DNA of 6,467 nucleotides from Rhodocaloribacter sp964552015 (GCA_964552015.1 CAZKFR010000118.1:1-6467); one strand, 5' to 3'; shown: positions 1 through 6,424, counted from the first letter of the stretch. A program made the numbers and translations. Notes: generated by a model not told the origin, from the letters alone.

Positions 1-252
1 GACGCCGGAAGCCCTGGCCCGCCGCCGGCGCGACGCAGCGCCGCCCCGGAATGGAGCGTCGTCAGAGGACAAATCAGACGGATGAGCCGTGTGCTTTTCA
101 GAGCAAGCGGGCAATCCAGTAGGGGAGCAGAAGCCTCCGAAGCTGACTATCAGCTGGAGGCCGGCTGGCGCAGGAAGGGGGGGTAGCCGAGGTGCAGTCC
201 ACTGTCGTCGGGTGGGGTGTGAGGACGGTACGGCGTTGCGCGCGGGTGGGCG
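1..252. other. Left-edge region without a convincing complete gene
   Basis: No complete gene is supported here. One plus-strand frame is open from base 2 to a TGA at 83-85 (27 codons, rich in Arg, ending SSEDKSDG), and another from base 1 to a TAG at 184-186. Either could be the tail of a gene entering from the left, but neither has recognisable family features, so no product is proposed. If one of them is real, it would converge on the minus-strand gene that ends at 253, with the hairpin at 133-161 between them. No tRNA-like fold, insertion sequence end or promoter was recognised. Confidence 0.5.
133..161 (-). terminator. Strong hairpin downstream of the FG-GAP gene, possible terminator
   Basis: The arms GCCTCC (133-138) and GGAGGC (156-161) pair perfectly, and inside them AGCTGA (141-146) pairs with TCAGCT (150-155). 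This gives a 12-bp stem with a two-base bulge (GA, 139-140) and a three-base loop. It lies about 90 bases past the stop codon of the minus-strand FG-GAP gene, where a transcript end is expected. There is no run of T after the stem on either strand, so it is not a textbook intrinsic terminator. It could instead be a 3' processing or stabilising hairpin, or act for both strands between converging genes. The pairing is seen directly; the role is inferred. Confidence 0.4.
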
Positions 253-2088
253 TCACCGGCGTTCGAAGTAGAGCAGCCCGCCGCCGGCGTCGCCGGTGAG
301 CACGTCCGCGTCGCCGTCGCCGTCGAGGTCGGCGAAGGCGGGGGTGGCCAGGAAGGGCGCCTCAAAGGGCAGGCCTGCCGGGTCGTGCACGAACGCCGGG
401 GCCCGGGGCGTGCCGTCGTTCCGGTAGACCACGACGCCCTGGCTCTCGGACCCCACAACCAGGTCGAGGTCGCCGTCGCCGTCGAGGTCGGTCAGCGCGG
501 GGAAGCTGCGCTGGCCCACGTCGACGCCCAGGTATTCGTCAGAGACGAGCGTGAAGGCGGGCGCCTGGGGCGTGCCGTCGTTCCGGTAGAAGTTGATCGT
601 GCCGGAGAACTCGCCGACGAACAGGTCGAGGTCGCCGTCGGCGTCGATGTCGGCCAGGGCGGGGGTGGCGTTGCTCCCGCGCGAGAGGCGCAGGTATTCG
701 TCGGAGACGAGGGTGAAGGTGGGGGGGCTTCCGGGGTCGGCCGCGCCGTCGTTGCGGTAGTAGGCGATGCGGCCGCGCGTCCAGGAGCCGACGAGCAGGT
801 CGAGGTCGCCGTCGCCGTCGAGGTCGCCGGGGGCGGGTGCGTAGTGGAAGGCCCGGTGCATGGGCAGGAGGCCCCGCTGCCGGAACACGGGGGCCCGCGG
901 CGTGCCGGTGTTCTCGAAGTAAAAGAGTTCGGCGGATTCGAAACGGGTGGGGGCGATCTTGTTGGCCAGGAGCAGGTCGAGGTCGCCGTCGCCGTCGAGG
1001 TCGGCCAGCGCCGGGATGCTCTCGGTGCCGACGTCGATCATCTTGAGGAACTGCCGGGTACGGAGCGCGAAGTTCATCCCGCCGGTGTTCTCGAAGAAGT
1101 AGAAGTTGGCGGCGCCGGTGCGGATCGGGTTGAAGGCCCCGCCGAGGACGCCGACGAACAGGTCGGGGTCGCGGTCGCCGTCGAGGTCGGCGAAGAAGGG
1201 AGCGTTGTAGCCGCTGGTCTGGAACGGGTCGTCCGGCGGGAAGGGGACGGGGGTGCTGCGCAGCGAGGGGCGCTCGCAGGTGCCCGTGTTGCGGATGAAA
1301 AGCAGACCCGGCTCGAAGAAGTCGCCCCAGAAGAAGTCCTGGTCGCCGTCACCGTCGATGTCGACCAGGAAGAGCGTGTTGGCGCCGTGGAGGCTGCCCT
1401 GGAGCTGAGCGACGATCTCGATGTCCTCGAACCGGTCGGTCACGAGCGCGAAGCGGGGGATGCCGCCCTCGTCGTAGCGGACGGCCTCGTAGCGCATCAC
1501 CGTGCCGTCGAGCTTGCCGATGAACAGGTCGAGGTCGCCGTCGCAGTCGATGTCGGCCAGGTTGGGGATGTTCTGGCGGTCGGAGAAGATGGGGGTGCCG
1601 TTGGCGTCCCGGAGCGAGTCTTCGGCGGGGACGAAACGGGGCTGCTGCGGGGTGCCGTCGTTACGGAGGTAGCGGATGTAGCTGAACGGCTGTTCGGCCA
1701 GCAGGTCGTAGTCGCCGTCGCCGTCGAGGTCGAAGAACCGGTACCACTCGCCCACGTCCAGGTTCAGGTAGCGGTCGGTGCGCCAGACGAAGCGGGCCTC
1801 CCGGCGCGATCCGACGTTCTCGAAGAACTTGACCTTGCCGGTCTCTTCCTGGACGAACAGGTCGAGGTCGCCGTCCGCATCGATGTCGATGAACTGGGGC
1901 CGGGGTACGTTGAGCCCGCCCAGGAAGGGATGTTCGTACGGGGTGCCGTCGGCGTCGAAGACGGGGAAGGGATAGACGTCGCGTACGTACGCCGGCGCGG
2001 CATCCGGGCCGGCGTCGAGGGCCGGGCCACCGGCACACCCGGCTCCGAAGACGAGCACCGGAAGGAACGGCAAAAGTCGCTGGATCAT
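253..2088 (-). CDS. FG-GAP/VCBS repeat lipoprotein with ten calcium-binding motifs
   Basis: This encodes a 611-residue protein. The start at 2088 is chosen because it begins a lipoprotein signal (MIQRLLPFLPVLVFGAGC); the frame stays open further upstream but only by running into the gene before it. The lipid-modified cysteine would be Cys18 (GAGC; Gly at -3 is tolerated but not typical). From residue 68 to 595 there are ten DxDxDGDxD-type loops, at about 68, 120, 179, 243, 301, 363, 422, 480, 534 and 587, spaced 52-64 residues apart. Most are followed by a strand ending in YFENTG or YRNDGTP. This is the FG-GAP/VCBS repeat pattern, known in the family for Ca2+ binding and integrin-like propeller blades. 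Repeat 5 has Arg in place of the usual Gly (DLDGDRDPD). The protein ends six residues after the last blade strand begins, with no T9SS-type sorting domain. It is the second gene of a pair, 34 bases after the YVTN lipoprotein gene. A surface-binding or scaffolding role is inferred; no enzyme domain is seen. Confidence 0.9.
   Translation of the reverse strand: MIQRLLPFLPVLVFGAGCAGGPALDAGPDAAPAYVRDVYPFPVFDADGTPYEHPFLGGLNVPRPQFIDIDADGDLDLFVQEETGKVKFFENVGSRREARFVWRTDRYLNLDVGEWYRFFDLDGDGDYDLLAEQPFSYIRYLRNDGTPQQPRFVPAEDSLRDANGTPIFSDRQNIPNLADIDCDGDLDLFIGKLDGTVMRYEAVRYDEGGIPRFALVTDRFEDIEIVAQLQGSLHGANTLFLVDIDGDGDQDFFWGDFFEPGLLFIRNTGTCERPSLRSTPVPFPPDDPFQTSGYNAPFFADLDGDRDPDLFVGVLGGAFNPIRTGAANFYFFENTGGMNFALRTRQFLKMIDVGTESIPALADLDGDGDLDLLLANKIAPTRFESAELFYFENTGTPRAPVFRQRGLLPMHRAFHYAPAPGDLDGDGDLDLLVGSWTRGRIAYYRNDGAADPGSPPTFTLVSDEYLRLSRGSNATPALADIDADGDLDLFVGEFSGTINFYRNDGTPQAPAFTLVSDEYLGVDVGQRSFPALTDLDGDGDLDLVVGSESQGVVVYRNDGTPRAPAFVHDPAGLPFEAPFLATPAFADLDGDGDADVLTGDAGGGLLYFERR
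304..1887 (-). repeat. Ten-fold coding repeat (FG-GAP units)
   Basis: A core of alternating GTCGCC and GTCGAGGTC words, the reverse complement of Asp-Gly-Asp codons, recurs ten times, at about 304-330, 461-489, 623-652, 798-828, 974-1003, 1160-1189, 1338-1363, 1525-1554, 1702-1731 and 1859-1888. The period is about 155-190 bases. It is the DNA face of the protein repeats and not a separate element. The regular Asp-rich codons also keep the opposite strand open over long distances. Confidence 0.85.
405..719 (-). repeat. Near-identical adjacent units at the 3' end of the FG-GAP gene
   Basis: Bases 405-428 and 567-590 are identical over 24 positions, 162 bases (54 codons) apart; they encode the YRNDGTP turn of two successive repeats. 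Bases 529-557 and 691-719 match at 27 of 29 positions, also 162 bases apart, and encode the FTLVSDEYL segment that appears twice (residues 458-466 and 512-520). Both pairs preserve the reading frame. The last repeats of the protein are therefore much more alike than the earlier ones, which suggests recent duplication or conversion. Confidence 0.75.
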
Positions 2089-2122
2089 GCCTGGGGGCGT
2101 TGCGCTTTGAACGTTGGGCGAT

Positions 2123-3520
2123 TTAACGGGCGGCCGTGCCCATGCCGGAGCCGTACGGGCCGATCTCGAGCACGCGGACGATCGCGCGGGTGGCCGTGTC
2201 GATGACCGTGACGGTGCCCGGCGCGGGCGTGTCGACGAAGGGGTAGCGTGGCGTGTAGCCGCCCTTGAGGTTGTTGCTCGAGACGAAGAGGTACCGGCCG
2301 TCGGGCGAGAGGGCGGCGCCGTGCGGCTCGGCCAGGCCCGGCCCCTCGATGTGGGCGACGACCTCGCGGTTCGGGACATCGACCACGGCGACGTTGTTGT
2401 CGCGCTTGTTGGCAAAGTAGGCGAACCGCCCGTCCGGCGAGAAGACCGGGTGCCAGGGTTCGGCCCCCACGTCGAGCGAGGCCAGCAGGGGCAGTTCGGG
2501 CGGGTTGGAGGCGTCGAAGATCAGCAGCTTACCCGTCATCTGGCCGGTAGCGATGAGGGTGTTGCCGTCGGGCGAGAGAGCGAACTGCACGAGCGTATGG
2601 ACCGGCCCGTCGAGCCGGTGTAGTGCGACGTCGCCGGTGGTCATGTCCACGGTGGCGATGCTGTTCTCGGCCAGGCTGGCGCTGTAGACGACGTTACGGC
2701 GGCTGTCCACGGCCAGGGCGTGCGGGCGTGGGAAGAAGACGCCGACCTCCTCGATGTCGAGCGTGCTGCGCGTGATGATGCCGATGCGCTGCGGCGGGTT
2801 GACGGCCGCCATCGAACGACCCACGTAGAGGGTGTCGCGGGCGGGGTCGAGCGCCAGCAGACCGGGCCGCTCGAACGCCACCTGCCCGACGAGCCGGTTC
2901 TCCCGGTCGAACTTGAGCACTTTGTTCTCGGCGATGAGCGAGACGTACCAGTGGGCCCCGTCGGGCTCGACGGCCACGTGGTGCGGTTTGGCGTTGGCCG
3001 AGAAGCCGAGCGCCTGCAGGTCGATCGTGCGGATCTGCAGCTGGCGGTCCATGTCGATGACCCACACGCGGGCGCCGTTCTGGCTGGCAACGTACGCCAG
3101 GTTCGTGGCATCGGCGAAGGGCACCTCGCCGTCATCGTTGCGGGCGCCGTCGGCGATCCACTGGCGCACGAGGGCGATCTCGTCGGCCGTCAGGGCGTCG
3201 GCGTGCGGGCGGAGGGGATGATCGGCTGGCAGCTTCGTGGCCAGTTGCAGCAGCAGACTGTTCTCCGGGTCGAAGGGGATGACGACGGCCCCGTGCTCGG
3301 ATCCGGCCATCAGGCTCTCCCACGAGGCGAGCGAGAGGCCGGGTTCGTTCTGCAGGAGCGGGGCGAACCTGGTCTGCAGGAGCGGGAGGATGCGGTCCGT
3401 GAAGAAGCCGGCGGTGGGAGGGGCGTCCGGCGGCGGGGTTGTCTGGGAGCGGGCCGTGGTGCAGGCGGTGCCGAGCAGGAGCAGCAGGCCGAGCAGGCCG
3501 GTCAACGTCGAGGTGCGCAT
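2123..3520 (-). CDS. YVTN beta-propeller lipoprotein with a haem-less cytochrome c-like domain
   Basis: This encodes a 465-residue protein. The start at 3520 gives a clear lipoprotein signal (MRTSTLTGLLGLLLLLGTAC, Cys20 modified); longer in-frame starts would run through the divergent promoter region. After a Pro/Thr-rich linker, residues 39-127 resemble planctomycete-type cytochrome c domains (FFTDRILPLLQ, then LSLASWESLMAGSEHGAVV, DPENSLLLQL and LTADEIALVRQWIADGA). The CxxCH motif expected near residues 52-56 reads FAPLL, and the usual distal Met-Pro-Pro segment is PLRPHAD, so haem binding looks lost. Residues about 138-455 form a YVTN/SMP-30-like beta-propeller with repeated strands such as VAVEPDGAHWYVS, LALDPARDTLYVG, LAVDSRRNVVYSA, FALSPDGNTLIAT, FSPDGRFAYFANKRDNNVAVVD and LSPDGRYLFVS. 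It is the first gene of the pair with the FG-GAP lipoprotein. The fold assignment is confident; the function is not known, and ligand or partner binding outside the cytoplasm is inferred. Confidence 0.88.
   Translation of the reverse strand: MRTSTLTGLLGLLLLLGTACTTARSQTTPPPDAPPTAGFFTDRILPLLQTRFAPLLQNEPGLSLASWESLMAGSEHGAVVIPFDPENSLLLQLATKLPADHPLRPHADALTADEIALVRQWIADGARNDDGEVPFADATNLAYVASQNGARVWVIDMDRQLQIRTIDLQALGFSANAKPHHVAVEPDGAHWYVSLIAENKVLKFDRENRLVGQVAFERPGLLALDPARDTLYVGRSMAAVNPPQRIGIITRSTLDIEEVGVFFPRPHALAVDSRRNVVYSASLAENSIATVDMTTGDVALHRLDGPVHTLVQFALSPDGNTLIATGQMTGKLLIFDASNPPELPLLASLDVGAEPWHPVFSPDGRFAYFANKRDNNVAVVDVPNREVVAHIEGPGLAEPHGAALSPDGRYLFVSSNNLKGGYTPRYPFVDTPAPGTVTVIDTATRAIVRVLEIGPYGSGMGTAAR
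3349..3386 (-). repeat. 14-bp direct repeat over the lost haem-binding site
   Basis: Bases 3349-3362 and 3373-3386 are the same 14 bases (TCTGCAGGAGCGGG on the plus strand), exactly 24 bases apart, so in frame. They encode PLLQ at residues 46-49 and again at 54-57. The second copy covers the positions where family members carry the second Cys and the His of CxxCH. The repeat is directly seen; a causal link to loss of the motif is inferred. Confidence 0.8.
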
Positions 3521-3677
3521 GGGACTACGACGGGTTGTATGGACGGATCGAGGGAGCGGATGGAGAACATAACAGCGCCGCCGGGAAGTCGCCGCATCGG
3601 AGGGACGCGCGATGATGAACTCTTGCTTAAAACCTCCCGGACGGACGTTTCCGGTCAACGAAGGCGGGCGGGCGAAG

Positions 3678-3708
3678 TTGCATGGGAGCCGGGGGCAAAC
3701 TAGATTGG
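3678..3708 (+). promoter_or_regulatory. Candidate Bacteroidota-type promoter of nuoH
   Basis: TTG at 3678-3680 is followed after 20 bases by TAGATTGG (3701-3708). This fits the Bacteroidota sigma-factor pattern of a TTG element and TAnnTTTG with one mismatch in the fixed bases. Read as a sigma-70 promoter, TTGCAT and TAGATT are spaced by an ideal 17 bases. Transcription would begin near 3713-3716, leaving a leader of about 80 bases before the nuoH start. It sits in one of the few less GC-rich stretches nearby. The match is seen by eye only and is untested. Confidence 0.45.
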
Positions 3709-3797
3709 CGGCCCGGGGTACGCCTCGCTGCTCCGGTCGCTTCCTGTGGCCTGCCGGCCCGGTGCCGGCCCTTCCACCCACCGACAGGTACCCGCTG

Positions 3798-4823
3798 ATG
3801 GATCTGCCGCTGTACTGGACTGCTCTGATCGCCTTCGGGATCATCAACTTTTTCCTCATCTCCGCCTCGGTGCTCGTCTATGCCGAGCGCAAGGTGTCCG
3901 GCTATATCCAGAACCGCCCGGGACCGAACCGGGTGGGGCCGGCCGGCCTGCTGCAGCCCTTCGCCGACGTGGTGAAGCTGGTCTTCAAGGAGAACATCGT
4001 GCCGCGCTCGGCCAGTCCGTTCGTGCACACGCTCGCCCCCTGGCTGATGGTGCTCATCGCCATGACCGTTCCGGCCGTGCTGCCCTATGCGCGCGGCGTC
4101 GTCATCGCGGACGTGGACGTGGGCGTGCTGGTGGTGCTGGCCCTGACCTCGATCAGCGTCTACGGCATCACGCTGGCGGGCTGGAGTTCCAACAGCAAGT
4201 ACTCGCTGCTGGGCGGGCTGCGTTCCTCGGCGCAGATGATCTCCTATGAGCTGTCGATGGGGCTGGCGGTCGTCTCGGTCGTGCTGATGGCCGGTTCGCT
4301 GAACCTCTCGGCCATCGTGGAGGATCAGAGCGGGGGGCTGGGCCTCTTCGGATGGAACGTCTTCCGCAACCCCATCGGCGCGCTCCTGTTCATCATCACC
4401 GCCTTCGCCGAGACGAACCGGGCGCCGTTCGACCTGCCGGAGGCCGAACAGGAACTCGTCGGCGGGTATCACACCGAGTACAGCGGCATCAAGTTCGGGA
4501 TGTTCTTCCTGGCCGAGTACGTGAACCTGTTCCTGGCCTCGTTCCTGATCTCCACCCTGTTCTTCGGGGGCTACCTGGTGCCGTTCGAGCCGTTGCTCCT
4601 GAAGGCGTTCCCCTCGCTCGAAGGCAGCGTCCTGCTGGGGCTGCTGCAGGCCGGCTCGCTGCTGCTGAAGGCCAGCTTCTTCGCCTTCGTCTTCATCTGG
4701 GTGCGCTGGACGCTGCCGCGCTTCAAGTACAACCAGCTCATGACGCTCGGGTGGAAGTATCTGCTGCCCATCGCGCTGGCCAACGTGGTGCTGGTGGCGC
4801 TGGTGCTGCTGATCCTCGCCTGA
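3798..4823 (+). CDS. nuoH: NADH-quinone oxidoreductase subunit H (complex I, Nqo8/ND1)
   Basis: This is the membrane subunit that, with the peripheral arm, forms the quinone-binding chamber of complex I and couples electron transfer to proton pumping. The 341-residue length is normal. The start at 3798 gives the standard short N-terminus directly before the first membrane segment; the frame is open upstream but that stretch is not NuoH-like. A weak AGG lies nine bases before the ATG. Hallmarks are AERKVSGYIQNRPGPNRVGP (residues 29-48), LGGLRSSAQMISYELSMGL (138-156), the acidic quinone-site loop AETNRAPFDLPEAEQELVGG (204-223) followed by YHTEYSGIKFGMFFLAEY, and the C-terminal LPRFKYNQLMTLGWKYLLP. 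About eight hydrophobic membrane segments are visible (roughly 8-28, 78-98, 107-128, 149-169, 189-203, 234-258, 277-301 and 321-340). No other nuo gene is adjacent, unlike the usual nuoA-N operon. No key residue appears missing. Confidence 0.98.
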   Translation: MDLPLYWTALIAFGIINFFLISASVLVYAERKVSGYIQNRPGPNRVGPAGLLQPFADVVKLVFKENIVPRSASPFVHTLAPWLMVLIAMTVPAVLPYARGVVIADVDVGVLVVLALTSISVYGITLAGWSSNSKYSLLGGLRSSAQMISYELSMGLAVVSVVLMAGSLNLSAIVEDQSGGLGLFGWNVFRNPIGALLFIITAFAETNRAPFDLPEAEQELVGGYHTEYSGIKFGMFFLAEYVNLFLASFLISTLFFGGYLVPFEPLLLKAFPSLEGSVLLGLLQAGSLLLKASFFAFVFIWVRWTLPRFKYNQLMTLGWKYLLPIALANVVLVALVLLILA

Positions 4824-4854
4824 GCCCGGCACGGGCCGCCGGCCGGACCTGCCC

Positions 4855-5520
4855 ATGATCCTCGCTCCCTCGATCCTCTCGGCCGACTTCGCCCGGCTCG
4901 AGGCGCACTGCCGCGAGGCCCTCGACGCCGGGGCGGACTGGCTGCACGTCGATGTGATGGACGGGCACTTCGTCCCGAACCTCACCATCGGCCCGCTCGT
5001 CGTCCGGGCCCTCCGTCCCCTGGCCGACGCGACCGGCGCCCTGCTGGACGTGCACCTGATGATCGAACAGCCGGAGCGCTACATCGCGGCCTTCGCGGAA
5101 GCCGGGGCAGACGGGCTGACGGTGCACGTCGAGACCTGCCCCCACCTGCACCGCACCGTGCAGCAGATCAAAGAACACGGCCTGCGGGCCGGCGTCACGC
5201 TGAACCCGGCGACCCCGCTCGTGACGCTCGAGGAGATCCTGCCGGAGGTGGATCTGGTGCTGGTCATGTCCGTCAACCCCGGCTTCGGCGGGCAGGCCTA
5301 CATCCCGTCGAGCACGGACAAGATCCGCCGTCTCCGCCGGATGCTCCGGGCCATCGGCTCGGAGGCCTACCTGGAGGTCGACGGCGGCGTCAAGCCGTCG
5401 AACGTCCGCGAGGTGGTCGAGGCCGGGGCGGACGTGATTGTGGCCGGCAGTGCCGTCTTCCGGGGCGATGTGGCGGCCAACGTCGCCGCGTTCCGGGACG
5501 CCCTGGCCGGGCGGGCCTGA
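4855..5520 (+). CDS. rpe: Ribulose-phosphate 3-epimerase
   Basis: This enzyme interconverts D-ribulose 5-phosphate and D-xylulose 5-phosphate in the cytosolic pentose phosphate pathway (and the Calvin cycle where present). The 221-residue product is a complete TIM barrel of normal length. It opens with APSILSADFARL (residues 4-15). Metal and catalytic residues are in place: His31 and Asp33 in WLHVDVMDGHFVPN, His67 in DVHLMIEQPERY, and Asp176 in LEVDGGV; Asp33 and Asp176 are the expected acid/base pair. MSVNPGFGGQ (138-147) is the flexible active-site loop, and DGGVKPSN and VAGSAVF form the phosphate-binding end. The ATG is 31 bases after the nuoH stop, with no separate promoter or strong ribosome binding site seen, so co-transcription with nuoH is likely. 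The pairing with nuoH has no obvious metabolic logic. Confidence 0.98.
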   Translation: MILAPSILSADFARLEAHCREALDAGADWLHVDVMDGHFVPNLTIGPLVVRALRPLADATGALLDVHLMIEQPERYIAAFAEAGADGLTVHVETCPHLHRTVQQIKEHGLRAGVTLNPATPLVTLEEILPEVDLVLVMSVNPGFGGQAYIPSSTDKIRRLRRMLRAIGSEAYLEVDGGVKPSNVREVVEAGADVIVAGSAVFRGDVAANVAAFRDALAGRA

Positions 5521-5578
5521 CCGCGAACCTTCCCCGCCGGCGCGAATAAGAGCCTCGAGACAACGAAAGACAGAGGCT

Positions 5579-6424
5579 ATGGAGCGTCGTACGAGAAGGA
5601 ACAGGTGGACGAGGGGCTGGTGGATCGTGCTGCTGCTGTGGCCCTCGGCCGCTCTGGCACAAAAGGAGTGCTACGAAGGGGTCTTCTGCATCGTCGAAGA
5701 ACGACACGAGACATACGTGGATATTTTCGTCGAAAACCTTCATCCGGGCGAGGTGACGGTGCGCTTCGAGATGACGCTGGAGAACCTGCGTCCGAGCGTG
5801 CCGCTGCCCTTCACGGCCACGTACCCGCCGCGCCGCACGACGCGGGCGCTCCGGCTCGACCTCGTCGACCCGTCCGAGGGTTGGGGCTACCGGTTCGACA
5901 TGCGCTGGATGTACGGCAGCACCGTGGCCCGGCACGACGACACCTACCGTTACGCGCTGCCCTACCCGGCCGGCATGGCGTTTCCGGTGGGGCAGGGCTA
6001 CAACGGCGCCTTCTCGCATCAGGGTCACTACGCCATCGACTGGGTCATGCCGCCGGGCACGCCCGTGCTGGCGGCCCGCGAGGGCGTCGTGGTCGAGGTG
6101 CGCGACACGTTCACGGAGGGCGGCCTCGACGAGCGGCTGCGCGAGCGGGCCAACCGCATCAAGGTCCGGCACGACGACGGCACCATCGGGGCGTACGTCC
6201 ACCTGATGCCGGGCGGCGCGCGCGTCCGTGTCGGGCAGCGCGTGCGCCGGGGCACCCTCCTCGGCCTCTCGGGCCATACGGGCTACAGCGCCGGTCCGCA
6301 TCTCCACTTCGAGGTGTTTCGCATCGACGAGCACTTCCGTCGGATCACGCTGCCGGTGCGCTTCGTGGTGGAAGGGCATCCGGAGGGGGTGTATCTGGAA
6401 GAGGGCGTGACCTACCGGCATTAG
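5579..6424 (+). CDS. Secreted M23 family metallopeptidase (probable peptidoglycan endopeptidase)
   Basis: This encodes 281 residues, predicted to cut peptide cross-links in peptidoglycan outside the inner membrane. The start at 5579 gives a typical signal peptide: Arg-rich residues 2-12, a hydrophobic core (WWIVLLLWPSAALA) and likely cleavage after Ala27. AGAGG at 5572-5576 lies only two bases before the ATG, unusually close. Residues about 28-125 form a beta-rich domain (VDIFVENLHPGEVTVRFEM, then LPFTATYPP) of a kind found before the catalytic domain in some Bacteroidota M23 proteins; Cys31 and Cys37 could form a disulfide. The M23 domain spans about 133-265, with zinc ligands His150 and Asp154 (HYAID), and His243 in GPHLHFEV; His208 (AYVHL) and His241 are the catalytic histidines. 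A loop at about 177-193 (TEGGLDERLRERANRIK) separates two core strands. All catalytic residues are present, so it should be active and not a degenerate EnvC/NlpD-type activator. It lies 58 bases after rpe and may be co-transcribed. Confidence 0.93.
   Translation: MERRTRRNRWTRGWWIVLLLWPSAALAQKECYEGVFCIVEERHETYVDIFVENLHPGEVTVRFEMTLENLRPSVPLPFTATYPPRRTTRALRLDLVDPSEGWGYRFDMRWMYGSTVARHDDTYRYALPYPAGMAFPVGQGYNGAFSHQGHYAIDWVMPPGTPVLAAREGVVVEVRDTFTEGGLDERLRERANRIKVRHDDGTIGAYVHLMPGGARVRVGQRVRRGTLLGLSGHTGYSAGPHLHFEVFRIDEHFRRITLPVRFVVEGHPEGVYLEEGVTYRH

Noticed and set aside
51..62. The 12 bases ATGGAGCGTCGT at 51-62 recur at the start of the M23 gene (5579-5590)
   Set aside because: The similarity does not continue downstream; it is a short chance match or common codons, not a duplicated gene start.
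304..1887. Regular repeat spacing considered as a CRISPR array or tandem satellite
   Set aside because: The repeats are in frame within a coding gene, vary as protein repeats do, and the period of 155-190 bases is far longer than that of a CRISPR array.
385..2205. A 606-codon open frame on the plus strand opposite the FG-GAP gene
   Set aside because: Its product is a Val/Glu/Ala-rich mirror of the Asp-Gly-Asp repeats (VEVAVAVEVGQ repeated); openness follows from the Asp and Gly codons of the real gene, and the minus-strand product has a signal peptide and a known fold.
3626..3658. Possible minus-strand promoter for the YVTN gene (TTGACC and TTTAAG)
   Set aside because: The -35-like word is good, but the spacer is 21 bases and the -10 word matches only four of six; it does not fit the Bacteroidota pattern either. 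Too weak to list.
3627..4988. A 453-codon open frame on the minus strand across nuoH
   Set aside because: It is antisense to nuoH and the start of rpe, has a low-complexity Gln/Arg/His-rich product and no family features.
5390..6421. A 343-codon open frame on the minus strand across the M23 gene
   Set aside because: It is antisense to an intact M23 peptidase with all catalytic residues; its product is compositionally biased, as expected for GC-rich shadow frames.
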